Shown one piece after another: positions 14,301 to 24,980 of a DNA stretch of 64,000 nucleotides (position 1 is its first letter; each line of letters starts with the position of its first letter). The DNA is taken from positions 31,539,437-31,603,436 of the forward strand of contig NC_059500.1 of the NCBI RefSeq assembly GCF_018139145.2, written 5' to 3'. This DNA is from Gymnogyps californianus (lineage: Eukaryota; Chordata; Aves; Accipitriformes; Cathartidae). Under the pieces are notes generated by a model. It saw nothing but the letters and a program-made list of their open reading frames with translations, was not told the origin of the DNA and searched no databases. A program made the position numbers and the translations under genes.

Positions 14301-17300
14301 AAGTGCAACCTTGGCTAAATCCTAGAGAAAATCTCACTCTGCACCTCCATGAGAGAGCTTATTGTATACAGAAAAGAGAAGCAAATAAGAGAAGGCTGTA
14401 GAGAATTTTAACTTAGGAAGGAGGATCTGGGTATTTTATCAGCATCCTTTCAGGTCTTAATTTTATTGGGGAAAATGTTAATTGAGCTAGTTAGTACCTG
14501 TGAAGAGAAAAGTCAATCCAGCTAGGTCTTCCTCGTGTAAACCTTTATCTGCATACTCATGTTGTCTCCTTTCCATGCTCTTTGTAGCACAGACCTCCCA
14601 GTTCTCAGCTGCATCGTGCTTGAAATACCCACAGTGGCAGAAGCTACCTTATGTCACCCCATCTGTGAAAACATGCAAGCAGAGCATTTGGTTTTTGCCT
14701 AATTAACTAAAAAGGGATTGATTAAAAGGAATATTTCACTCTCAAATTTTCAAAATACCATTCACAAAGCCCAAGTAGATATTCTGAGAGGAACAACTGC
14801 AATTACAGTGGCCAAGTAATAAGCACAAGCAATTAATACAGTCTTGAAATACTTTAAATATAATATTTATGGCCTGTTGAAAGATTTTTTTTTTAAATCA
14901 GAGGTTTGTAATAAAACCATTTTACTATACAAAAATGATTGGAGGAGTACAGTGTGTATGTTATCTTTAACATGTCCCTTCTTCTGGAATCATTAAACCA
15001 TTACAGATTTCCCAGGAAAAAAAAGAAAGGAAAAATCCATTCACCAAGCTTCTAAGAAACATGTCTTCTAAAAAAGAACAGGGAACACAGCTGAATGTTT
15101 TCTTTTGAACTTAATTCAAACAGATGTAGTGGCCTGTTACCTGGTTTATACTGCAGCTGCTTGCAAAATGAGTGGAGAATGTTTTGATACAGTAAAGTTT
15201 ATCTCCTCCTAGTGCTGATATAAACAATGACACAAGGCGTCATGATGTCAAACATCAGGCCTAAAGTTTTTAAAAATCAAGCAGTATGAAGCAGCTCTCT
15301 AATTCCCTTCCAGATAGCCATGAGCGCCCGCTCTGCCCTTTATCTTCTTGCTGTGCATCTCTGGAAGGCTGCAGTCTGTCAGCCAGGCCAAGACAGCTGA
15401 TGGACTCCACGCTGGTGTGGTCAGGGGCTGTGTCAAACATCAGCGCATATTTGCGTGTTGAGTGGATAAATCCAGAGTGGACAGCACAGACCTCTTACCA
15501 GAGAGAGAAAGCGCTACGTTGCTCTCCCACTGCCTTCTCCAGCAAAGCGAAAACATGAAACTAACTTTCTTGATGCTCATTCACTGCTTGGTAGGGCACC
15601 CGAACATGACTCTGGTTCAAGCATGTGCTCAGGCGCTGGGTACAAAGAACACTGACGTGACTCTTACCACTGGTAAGCACAGAGATGACACTGGTTCTTG
15701 TAAGTATTCTCATCAGTGCCACACAATAAATATTTATATACAATGCAGATTGTTTTCATGACATGAGGAATGCAAACTGGCTACGAAAAACAGGGAAGAA
15801 AATACCAAGTTTGATAAGCTGTTATTCAGATTTTCATATGGAACAGCTGAGAGAATGGAAACCAGAGGATATTTACATGTTCTGGCCTACTGGGAACATA
15901 CCAAGAGGCTGCATTACATTCAGGAATGTTGCCTCGTGTGCAAACCAGGAAACCACTTGTTGCTTGCTCACCCAGCAGCAGAACTAGAGAGAGGAAGGGC
16001 AGCACTCAGCATGAGAGATTTGTGAAGACATAACAGTGGAAACGCCATGTATTACACTTACACTAAACAAGCTTGTCATGCAGCTTTCTCAAGCCTACCA
16101 ATGGCACTGCACTATGTAATGGGAACCCTACTGCCATTGAAAATGGGTGGTGAGTTAGACCCTCCTATGCTTTTGAAAATTGCCTTTCTGAGGAAGGAAT
16201 TTAAGCTGAAGAATTTATGGAGAAATAGAAGGAAATTTCCTTGTTTTATCCTTCATGCAATAGGAAACTGAAAGCTGTGATTCACAAATGGGAACATCGC
16301 CCCTAGCAAAGGAGCAGATACTGTGCTTTCTCATCTTCCAAAACTCTGAGTCACTTTCTCTGTGTTTAAGCAAACATCACAAATGAAGTTTAAGCTGCCT
16401 TTGAAAGCATTAAGTCTTTTGGTATAGATGTTTACCTTTCTTTCATTATCACAATCTCCACTTAGAGTACAAAGGAAATAAAAAAATCCTATCCAGTGCT
16501 CACCCACATTCACAAGTCCCAGACAGATCAGATTAAAAGTGTTTCCTGTTCCATGGGAAAATGAAAATGGATGACAATGTTGCATGCAGGGAGTACAACA
16601 CATAAATGCACTAACACACACAAATCGCCTTCTTGCATTTTGCCTCCATGGAGCTTTGGCTTCCATCAGTAACAAAAGTTTTTAAGAAACGATTTCAACT
16701 CAGGCAGCTCTGGCAGTCACAGCTACATAAATTGAAAATTTCATTTGATTAATCATTTCAGTACCAAAATTAAAATTTCCCATCAAAAAGCATTTGTAAC
16801 AGATACTATCCACTATTATTTCTTCTACAAGATCAACACTGTCATTCCCAGATGTCCAATACCATCTGCGAGTTGTGAAATTCATGTCTGTGTATTGGTA
16901 GACAGACCTGCGAGTGGCAGGCAAGAGTTGGAAGTACAATCCTCTCACTTCACCACTGGCTCTGCCACATCCATGTGGAAAGAAGGATATACCCCTGGAC
17001 TTCTTGAAGAATTTCCTTAGCTGCACTCATAAGCAGTTTTCTCAAATTTACTTGCTGTATAAAATCATTTGCTGAATTGTTTCAGGGAATCATTTCAGGC
17101 CTTCACTGAGTTCCAGTGCAGTTTGTTGTACATTTTAGCTCTGCATGGTGTTGAACTGTTTTGCTCAAATATGAAAATCATGTTCACCTTTCTATTCCCT
17201 GACTACACAAAAGAAATATAAAATCAAAGCTTCTTCTTGACTATTCAGGTTAGCAAGAACAAAACCTGCTTTTTATGACTACTCAATTCAAATCCTGGCT

Positions 17301-18540
17301 TGTGTGATCATTCCTGATGAGAAAGCAAACACAGGAAAAGTTCAAACAATAAAAATAAAAGCTTTTAAAAATGTGAAGGAATATTCCAGCACAACATGGC
17401 TATGAACAACATTGCTCCATCCATATAATAAGATAAACGGAGGAGAACCTTAAATATTTCAGAGTTTGCCATCTCATTCCCTGCCTTCAGCTGAAATACA
17501 AGTTGTTCATAAGTGAAAAAAAAACCCACGTTAAACCAATCTTAAACTGGGAATAACTGCATCAGTAATCACATTTCATGTGTGCTTCTGCTGTAGAAAC
17601 TATTGGCATTATTCATGCCATATTGCAAAAACACTTTAGCATGTATCATGCTCAGTTCTTCTGATATAAAAAATGTAACCAAGAATACCACTTGCAAATG
17701 AACATATAACATATATGCAGTGCAGATGCTTCATTCTTTCCACACCACTCTTTTAATGTGTTTGTTAGAACTACTTTTTCTATCTTATTTTAGTTTAGAC
17801 AATCTTTCTTCCTGGGCTTGTCTTAAACAAATAGAAAAATTGTCCGTAATTGTGAGAAAAAGCATGAAAGCTCCATAGGCACGAATCCATCATTTCTCTC
17901 TCACCTTAATTCCATGTGGAAGCCCTCAGAATCAATTCCCTGGGGTGGAGGAAGGAATGTGCTGCCCCTGTTAAGAAGAATCATGAAAGATACTGCCTTG
18001 TTAATTTAAGTAGTCTTCCATAAACCACCCTTTGCTAGGAGCTGATTTGTCTCCCATGGGTAAAACACCGGATGCACTGACACCAGTGGAGATTTTATGT
18101 TCACATTTGTTCTGGCCAATATTTAATTCTGCAAAGGTATACAGTCTCAGCTATCACAAAATCCCACCCCTAGGTAACCGTGTGGTAGCAAGAACTACGC
18201 AGTTGGGCATGCAGCTGTAATGGGGCGACAGTGCTTGGCACTGTACACCCCTAGCACAAAGCTTGGATTTACCCAAAAGAACACTATAGAAAAAAGCCAC
18301 AGGGCTTTCTGTCGGAGGACTGCGGGTGGAGGATTTGTATCCGTACAATTGGAAGTTTGATCCTGCAAATGCTGGAGGGCAGGTAATTTACTGAGTTACC
18401 CCAGGGCAACCTGTGGGGGACAAAGAGTCCCAGTTCTCCCCAGGCAATCGGGATACTTTTTTATTGTATTCCGGCATGCAGGCAGAGATACCACGTCAGG
18501 CACTGAAGCCTGGTAACTTGAACGAGCATGTCTTCTCAGC
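11311..18540. other. Intergenic sequence upstream of NIPSNAP3, no gene recognised
   Basis: About 7 kb, mostly A/T-rich, without a supportable gene. The only mildly gene-like item is a short ATG frame with a hydrophobic leader at 15,555-15,672 followed by a possible splice donor, which I do not call as a gene. Some stretches near 11.4-11.5 and 18.0-18.4 kb resemble very degraded amniote repeats. Confidence 0.55.
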
Positions 18541-18550
18541 CGTGCACCCA

Positions 18551-18578
18551 TCATCCATCCATCCATCCATCCATCCAT
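18551..18578. repeat. (ATCC)n microsatellite
   Basis: About seven uninterrupted tetranucleotide units of the atcc/tcca type immediately upstream of the GC-rich NIPSNAP3 promoter region. It is likely length-polymorphic. Confidence 0.9.
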
Positions 18579-18853
18579 GCCTTCCTCCCAGCGGAATAAA
18601 AACCAGGAATCAAACACCCTTCGCCGCGGTTCAGTTCGCTGCTGACCCACGCAGCGCAGCGGCTGCACAAGCCCAATAGCCGCACCAGCGACGTGCCAGC
18701 AGCCCAACCGCTGCTCAACGGCCGCCCAACGGCCGCCCCGCCAAGGGAGGGGCCGCCCCGCCCCGCCCAAGGGCCGGCCGGCCGTCCGCCCGCCCTCCCA
18801 CGCAACCGACGGCGGACCGCTCCGTTTGCCTTCCGCCCGGCCTGCCGCTCGCC

Positions 18854-18927
18854 ATGCTGCCCCCGGGGCGCTCCGCCGGCCCCTCGCCGCCGCTGCCCGC
18901 CTGGCCCGGGCCCGGGCCCGCCCTCAG
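18854..18927 (+). CDS. NIPSNAP3A: NIPSNAP3 exon 1 (leader), frame problem
   Basis: ATG at 18,854 in a cgccATGc context and a canonical cag|gtaacg donor at 18,928. Read from this ATG the leader is Pro-rich, joins exon 2 out of frame, and would hit TAA at 18,929-18,931 if unspliced. The frame compatible with exon 2 reads an Arg/Ala-rich, mitochondrial-presequence-like stretch ending 'RLARARARPQ', but has no ATG upstream within the GC-rich region. A one-base length difference in the C5 G4 run at 18,860-18,868 would reconcile them. Confidence 0.6.
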
Positions 18928-21900
18928 GTAACGGCCGGGGCGGTGCGGGGGGAGCCGAGACCGGCGGCGGCAGGGACCGGGGCTGGTGGTGCGAGCAGCG
19001 GGGGCGGGGGCGGTGAGGGGGTGGGGTTTGGGTCTGCGGGGGCGTGGTTTGGGTGAGCGGGGTCCGGTGCTTGCGGGGCCGGGGGGGCGTGGTTTGGTGC
19101 GACGGGGGCGTGGCTTGGGCCAGCAGAGGCGGGGTTTGGGCCGGCGCTGGGAGCGGGCGGTGGCCGCCGGTCCCGCCCGTGGCTCTTGCCGCCGGGGCTG
19201 GGCGGGCGCTGCCTGCCAGGGCAGGGGCTGTCGTTGTCGCGACATCCTCTTTAACGGGCCTCTTAGGAGTCATTAGGAAGCAAGACCTTTGGTCTTGGCC
19301 ATCTCTTTTTTGTGGCTTGAGCTGTACGGTGCGCATGCCTGCTGATGTTCGTGAAATCAGACATGTCCAAAATCGGTCCTGCAGCCACCTCTGTGCAAAT
19401 ACGAGCGAAGGCCAAAGATGTGGTTTGGCCTTAATTTTTCTAGTTTTATTTGAGAGGCGAGTAGCATGTTCCAGGTTATTGAGGCAGTTGCAAAAGTAAG
19501 CATATTCTGGGAATTCTGAAGGGGTTTATGTTATATGAATAGAAAAACTGTTCTTGACCAGCCTTTGGGAAGCAGCCAGTGAAGGGCAGGGATGCAGGCT
19601 TTAGCAATCTTGTGCGGGAAGGAATCAGTCTTTTCCCAAGCGTTGGTGTCTTTTTCTTTCTTTTGCCAACAATATGTAATTTGCTAATACGGATATAAGT
19701 TTGTAATCGGAAAACATTGCAGTAGTGTGAGTTGATCAGGTAAGGGCAACGCAGCCAGATGTTGATGTTGCCTCTGCTTTGGTGGCATCGGCAGCCTCGC
19801 CTTTGAATAATGTGTTTAGCCGACTCTCTTTTTATTGCTTTGACTTTTTGAATCCTGCTGCTGGCCTCTTGAGGAACGGGTATGAGAAAAGGAAAATCCT
19901 GCTTTGTTATGAGCTAGTAATTAAATAATTGAGTGCGACAAATAAAAGACACGTCATGGTCTGTTGCACTGCTGAAAGGAGTTGCAGCAAATAATGCACA
20001 TGGGAACTATTTCCAAAGAAAAAAGTCACAAGATAGATACTTTTGTAGTGGAGAGCACGAGGTACTCCGTCTCCCAGCCCCCAGTAAAAAAATCCATCTA
20101 TAGCATCTCACTGTTTTAAAGTCTAGAAATTAGACAGAAGACAGTTTTCTTGCTTGAGAATTAGTTTTAGTTGTTTTTCTTAATATTTTCTCTCAGGTAC
20201 TCGCGTCCCTTGCTACAGGGCCCAGACAAAATAATAGCATTTTCTATGAAATTCGCACATACGATATTAAGCCATCGAAGATGAAGGAGTTTGTGGAAAT
20301 GGTCAACAAGTACTTTCACCTTCGCACAGCTCACTCAGAGCTGGTGGGATTCTGGTCTGCGGAGCTGGGAGCGATGAATAAGGTGTTCCACGTTTGGAAG
20401 TACGGTACGCTCAGCATCCCTTTGCACTGCTCTGCTCTCTCTGTGCTCCCTGTCTCCTAGGCAAGAAGGCGAGGAGAATGCTTACCCGGCTTTTCTTTGT
20501 TGCTCCTACTGTAAGAAAGTGTCCAAAAAAAATTTGTTCCTGTACTGATTACTGAAAAGAACACTGCAGAGCCTGTGAGAACAATTTTGACATGTGGGGG
20601 TGACAGAGTTACAACTGTTCTTAAACAGCGATCCCTGCTCAAAACAGGTATCATTGAGGAACTGCTGCAGATTGCTTTGTTCATGGTAAATATTTTTAAC
20701 TTAGGGCCAGTTCCTGAACCTCAAATGTCTTCAGAATTTGAAAATTAATGGAAAAAAGGTTGAGACCTCCTTAATAAGATAATACATTAAGTGCAGACAA
20801 TCTATATGCAGTCTGTGTATGTTTATATGCATGTATAATTGTTCTCAAATTGTAGTTCAGTGTAACCCCTAAAACAATGAGCACGCAGTTTGCATGCTTA
20901 AGCTCCTTCTGTAGCTTAACTGTGCTGAGGTGGGAAGCCACTCCACCAGCTCCGACTTCGCAAGCGCACGAAGCGTTTCGTTGCTGCTTCAGCCTTGGTA
21001 GAAACAGGCTTCTTGCAGTATAATCAACTTTTTGTGTTGTTGGAGTCGGTGCTGACCTGGAAGGTGCTGGTGAGCCAAGAAAAGCTACAATTATGCAAGA
21101 AACTAGGTGTGCTGGCTGTGCGCTTTGTGGAACCCAAGGGAACTTGATACTTGGGTTATGGAGAGGTGGGAAGGCACACCAGTATCATTTCTTTGTTATA
21201 CCTGCTGCAGTCCAGGGTACATCTGTATGCTGAGGCAGAGAATTTTATTTCTGAAGTCCTCAGTCTGCTCGTTGAAATCCAGCATGTTCACAGTACCTGT
21301 TCAGAATAAAGAGTCACCCCTTGTGTCCTGGAGGGGTGAAGGGACCAGCCATCTGTCGACAGGAATATTGTGAGTTTACGTGCATCTATGGTTAATAAAT
21401 TGTCCTGCTTCTCAGAACTTTTTAGCCTTGTCTAATGTTTCTTTCTCTAAAAAAAATACTCCATGTTTAATAATCTGTGAGAAACTTTTAAAATGCAAAA
21501 CTAAGGAAAAACCTATAATTTTTATCTGTTTCCTAATGGTGTTTACATGTGTAAGGTACAACATCCTTTCTCCTTGATTCAGCAGACCCCTGCTTCTATC
21601 TTTTTAGTAGTTAAAAATAATTGGTGTATTTTTCTCTTAGTCCCAAGATACTGATAGTTCTCAAGGTTCTTCCCATTCTCAGATGCTGGATTTTTCTCTT
21701 GTATTATTGAAAGCTGTCTGCATAAACATACTGCTTGAGATGCCACTGCAGCCTAACCAGTTGAAATTCAGACACTCTTAATTCAGTGGATTTGTTTTTA
21801 ATTAAGAAAAGAAGAAAAGGTTTTTAATAAATTTTTATGTAGCTGAACAAACAAACATTACTTCTACACTTGTAATTTTAATGTCATTTTATATAAACTC

Positions 21901-24861
21901 ATATTTTTCTTAATTTTCTCTTGGTAGGCTGATATTCCTTCTGAGTTTTCTTTTCCACTTCACTTCCTTATCCACTGTACTTTCTCCAAATCTCCTTATC
22001 CTTGGTAACTGTTGCCACATCCAGTAGTCCCATGAATCTTTCTTAACAGTAACATAGCTTAACGTATTTTAACTTTTTTATAAATTTTCTTGGAAAATTT
22101 GGTTTGGCTTGAAACCATTGAAATCTGAGAGCTAAAGCAAAGATTTTTGCAGAATTTAAAGGAAACTTACCACATCTGCTTCAAGCTAATACACCGTTTA
22201 AAAATATCAATTTCAAACTTATGTAAGTGCAGCTTGCCTCCTTGTATAATTATACATTTTGATTGAGTCTGATGTGACATTAAGTGCATTTTTTCATGTT
22301 TTTTTTTTCCTTTCTTACAGATAATTTTGCCCACAGAACAGCAGTCCGGCATGCACTAGCCAATGACAAAGACTGGCAGGGAAAATTCATCTCCCCAGCT
22401 CTCTCCTTGATAGAAAAGCAGCACAATGAGGTTGCTTATCTGGTACCCTGGTGTCAACTTGGGAAGCCTCCAAAAGAAGGGGGTGAGCTTATCTTCTCTT
22501 TTGCTGATTAAAGTTACTGATGCTGATGGACTCACAAAAAATGGCTTAAAGTTTAAACCAGGTATTACGTGGTTTTATAATGCTTTATGTAACAAGTGCG
22601 TGTATGTACACCCATGTGAAAAAGGTGACATAACACAGATGAGGAACAAAGTTTTTAAGGATTTTACGCTAACTTACATCAATAACTGACTAGAGCCCTG
22701 ATCATTAAGGTTGTAAAGAGGTGTGTGAATTGCCTAAATGAATATGCAAAATGGCAACTCCGTAGTAGTGGTCAGAGCAGTCATCCCGGACTTGCTTTGT
22801 CCATCCATCAGTGAGAGGGCATTTCCTGGAGACACTAAAGACAATCATTGTTCTCTTTCACAGAGGTTTTTCTCTTTTATCAATTTGCTTTGATGTTACT
22901 GCTTCTTTCACATAAGATTTTTAAGAAAAACAAAAAAACCCTACTTTTTAAAGGTACATGCAAGTCAAGCATACTTTGTAACAATCACAGGTTAGGCATA
23001 GACATCCTGGCCTTATGTATTTTAATTCTCTCTGTAGGAAATGAGGTATTAATAGTATTGACTGTTCCCTGATTTGTGCACATTTGCAGACTTTGTTGCC
23101 TGGAGTGACATCAAACAGGCCTTGCTTTAGCCCTCAGCATGTGCACACATACAGCAATCTTTGTTCTTTATTTCCCTGTGATTTTGAATTTTATGCTGTT
23201 ACAATTGAATTTGAAAGCAGTCCAGTTTTCTCTTAAAACTGGAGAGCTGACTTTTCAAACACTTCGTTCCCATTTTGGTTTATCTCCAGCCCATTGCTGG
23301 AGAATGAGACCAGACATACATTGTCATATGGCAAGTGTCTAGCTTTCTATTAAAGTGTCAGCAATCGTGATCTACGGTAACTACCTGAACAGAAAGGAGA
23401 TGAATAACGTGTCTTGTAGCAGGACTGGAGTTTTTCAGCAAATCATGCCATTTGTCTACAAACAAGGGAGATTGTTTGGCAGAGCAGAGATGCTAAGCTA
23501 GTCCTGGTCTGTTGGTTATGCCTGCAGATCTTGCTGTGACCAATTGCCAGGAGTCAAAGGGTTTTATAATGTGGAGTCAAAGGGGTTTATAACGACTTCA
23601 ATGCCAGAAAACATCGCCAGTCTTAGAAAAGGCCACGTTGCATTGTTCAATCAGCCATCCAAATCCCACAAACACGTATGAGTGTTTGTGATTTCTGCAA
23701 AGTAGTCTGAATCTCCCCAAATTTCCAGGCAGCACTGAAAATTGCTAAGTTGGGCTTTGTGTGACGCCTTCTGTTCCTCAGGGTCCCCGTACTTATATTT
23801 ACATTTGAACTAGCTCCAGTTAGCAAGCCGCTTGCCTGTGCTCTTGTGAGCCCCTGGAAGCTGTGAGATATCCCAGCTGTGCATGCTGGGATAAAGGGGC
23901 ATAAAAGTTTCATGTCCTGCTGACCCCAAATGGCAGGGAATTGCAGTACTAGTTTCACAATAAATACGTCATGGCCCTGACACACTGTTTGAGAACTGGG
24001 ATATTAATTTGTATTGCCTTCCTTGAGGTCATCTTTGCCTTTTCTTCCAGGAGTATATGAATGGGTTACTTTCCAGATGAAGCCTGGTGGGCCAGCATTG
24101 TGGGGTGAAGCATTTCGAGCTGCAATCAACGCTCACATCAACACAGGCTACACCAAGCTGATAGGTGTTTTCCACACAGAGTATGGATTACTTAACACAG
24201 GTACTACTCAATTTCTGATAGAGACTTTGGCACGGGAAGGGGTGGAGGGAGAGGGGCAAGCCCTTGTCCTGAGTCAGGATTGGCCGGCTTGATGAAAGTG
24301 TTGGTGTGGATCACCAAAGTCCTGTAAACAGTCCTTGAACCCAGCTTTGTGTATTGAGTTATAGGCTTAAGCCAGGTGCTGCTCTCTTAAAAGACTCTCA
24401 GAACTGATGTTAGAGAGTCAAACCTTTTAAAGGCTCAGCAAAGGATTGTCCCACCACTTACTTGCCTGGAGAATTGTTTCTGCTAACTGCAAGGCATCTA
24501 ACAGGTGAAGGCAGACTGCTTGGATTTACAGTACATGTGGTATTGCAGCATAACAGTATTCTGCTGACTTTATTTGTACTTTCTCAGTCCACGTGATCTG
24601 GTGGAACGAGAGCCCAGATCACCGGGCAGCGGGAAGGCACAGTGCCCATGAAGATGCCAGAGTGGTAGCAGCTGGTAAGAGATGATGGATCCAGAGAACT
24701 CACTAGTGTTACCTGCATGCATGCTGAGAAAAGTATTATATCTCATTGGATTACTGTCTTAATTAAATTTGCATTTAATTTCAGTGCGGGATAGTGTCAG
24801 ATTCTTGGAGTCCCAGCAAAATGTGCTCCTGATTCCTCTGCAGTGCTCGCCACTGAAGTAA
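18854..24861 (+). CDS. NIPSNAP3A: NIPSNAP3 (NIPSNAP3A/B-like) gene, six coding exons
   Basis: Six exons: 18854-18927, 20197-20404, 22321-22482, 24051-24200, 24588-24674, 24785-24861. Exons 2-6 join in frame to 227 codons plus stop and closely match human NIPSNAP3A/B, which is about 247 residues. The family forms paired alpha-beta-barrel (NIPSNAP, PF07978) domains. Here the first runs from 'IFYEIRTYDIKPSKM' and the second from 'VYEWVTFQMKPGGPALWGEAF', and the protein ends in 'LLIPLQCSPLK'. Human paralogues are linked to mitochondria and vesicle traffic; the precise biochemical role is not settled. Exon 1 is odd: its ATG (18,854) gives 74 coding bases, which puts exon 2 out of frame by one. The frame that does fit exon 2 reads an Arg/Ala-rich, import-signal-like leader but has no ATG. 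Human has two copies (3A, 3B) beside ABCA1; only one is seen here, so the A/B choice is nominal. Confidence 0.9.
18928..20196 (+). other. NIPSNAP3 intron 1
   Basis: GT-AG intron of 1,269 bases. The first 330 bases belong to the CpG-rich promoter region and hold an array of KLF/Sp1-like motifs at about 19,021-19,140. The rest is ordinary A/T-richer sequence. The acceptor at 20,196 follows a T-rich tract (ttttctctcag). Confidence 0.8.
19021..19140 (+). promoter_or_regulatory. Array of GGGGCGTGG-type GC/CACCC boxes
   Basis: Near-identical GGGGGCGTGG(T/C)TTGG motifs at 19,038-19,053, 19,083-19,097 and 19,104-19,119, with related gtggggtttggg (19,021-19,032) and aggcggggtttggg (19,127-19,140). 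The reverse complement, CCACGCCCC, is the classic KLF/Sp-family box. They lie just downstream of exon 1, where intronic promoter elements are common. Binding is inferred from motif type. Confidence 0.5.
20197..20404 (+). CDS. NIPSNAP3A: NIPSNAP3 exon 2
   Basis: 208 bases, acceptor tctctcag|G and donor TACG|gtacgc. It reads VLASLATGPRQ, then the start of NIPSNAP domain 1 with 'IFYEIRTYDIKPSKM', 'HLRTAHSELVGFWSAELG' and 'NKVFHVWKY'. The 'LRTAHSELVG' block is nearly identical to human NIPSNAP3A. The reading frame is fixed by this homology and starts at phase 0 on the first exon base. Confidence 0.92.
20405..22320 (+). other. NIPSNAP3 intron 2
   Basis: GT-AG intron of 1,916 bases with a strong T-rich acceptor tract (ttttttttcctttcttacag). 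A/T-rich; no repeat or embedded gene recognised. Confidence 0.85.
22321..22482 (+). CDS. NIPSNAP3A: NIPSNAP3 exon 3
   Basis: 162 bases. Begins with the split Asp codon of 'YDNFAHRTAVRHAL' and runs through 'SLIEKQHNEVAYLVPWCQL' to 'GKPPKEG', all strongly similar to human. It ends inside a G5 run, and the donor used must be GGGG|gtgagc. It completes NIPSNAP domain 1. Confidence 0.92.
22483..24050 (+). other. NIPSNAP3 intron 3
   Basis: GT-AG intron of 1,568 bases with a 23-bp tandem duplication at 23,550-23,595. No other structure recognised. Confidence 0.85.
23550..23595. repeat. 23-bp imperfect tandem duplication
   Basis: Two adjacent copies starting ggagtcaaaggg at 23,550 and 23,573. They differ by a G/T within the run and at the end of the unit. 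The duplication is intronic and appears neutral. Confidence 0.85.
24051..24200 (+). CDS. NIPSNAP3A: NIPSNAP3 exon 4
   Basis: 150 bases if the first acceptor (ttccag|) is used, 147 if the next one (ccaggag|) is used. Reads 'VYEWVTFQMKPGGPALWGEAF', 'AINAHINTGYTKLIGVFHTEYG' (given in parts here) and 'LLNT', the core of NIPSNAP domain 2, nearly identical to human. The tandem NAGNAG acceptor at 24,048-24,053 adds or drops one Gly; human matches the shorter form. Confidence 0.92.
24588..24674 (+). CDS. NIPSNAP3A: NIPSNAP3 exon 5
   Basis: 87 bases, acceptor ttctcag|T and donor GCTG|gtaaga. Reads 'VHVIWWNESPDHRAAGRH' and 'SAHEDARVVAA', matching the human 'WWNES' and 'RAAGRHKSHED' block of domain 2. 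Confidence 0.93.
24785..24861 (+). CDS. NIPSNAP3A: NIPSNAP3 exon 6 (last, with stop)
   Basis: 77 coding bases from acceptor ttaatttcag to TAA at 24,859-24,861. Reads 'VRDSVRFLESQQNVLLIPL' then 'QCSPLK', close to the human end. The 3' UTR follows. Confidence 0.93.
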
Positions 24862-24974
24862 CCTTCTTCTAAAGGATGTAACTGATGGCAGAAAGGACGA
24901 GATGGAAGTGCTGTCAGCAAGTGCCATCACATGGATCATCATACCCTCATGAACTGAGCTCTTCTTCAGTTTAC

Positions 24975-24980
24975 AATAAA
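24975..24980 (+). promoter_or_regulatory. Proximal poly(A) signal candidate of NIPSNAP3
   Basis: A perfect AATAAA about 115 bases after the stop codon. Use would give a very short 3' UTR ending near 25,000. A second AATAAA lies at 25,705-25,710. Confidence 0.55.

Larger units (their letters stand above)
18600..19260. promoter_or_regulatory. CpG-island promoter region of NIPSNAP3
   Basis: A sharp rise in G+C and CpG density is visible compared with both flanks. It includes many ccgccc/gggcgg GC-box-like motifs, repeated 'aacggccgccc' units near 18,716-18,740, and the exon 1 ATG at 18,854 with its splice donor at 18,928. No TATA box is evident next to the ATG, as expected for a CpG-island housekeeping promoter. 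The transcription start cannot be fixed from sequence alone. Whether there is also divergent minus-strand transcription is unknown. Confidence 0.75.

Noticed and set aside
18551..19336. 261-codon minus-strand open frame across the NIPSNAP3 promoter region
   Set aside because: Its composition is Pro/Arg/Gly repeats from a CpG island and the (ATCC)n repeat, it overlaps NIPSNAP3 exon 1 on the other strand, and it has no domain. GC-rich DNA gives long open frames by chance.
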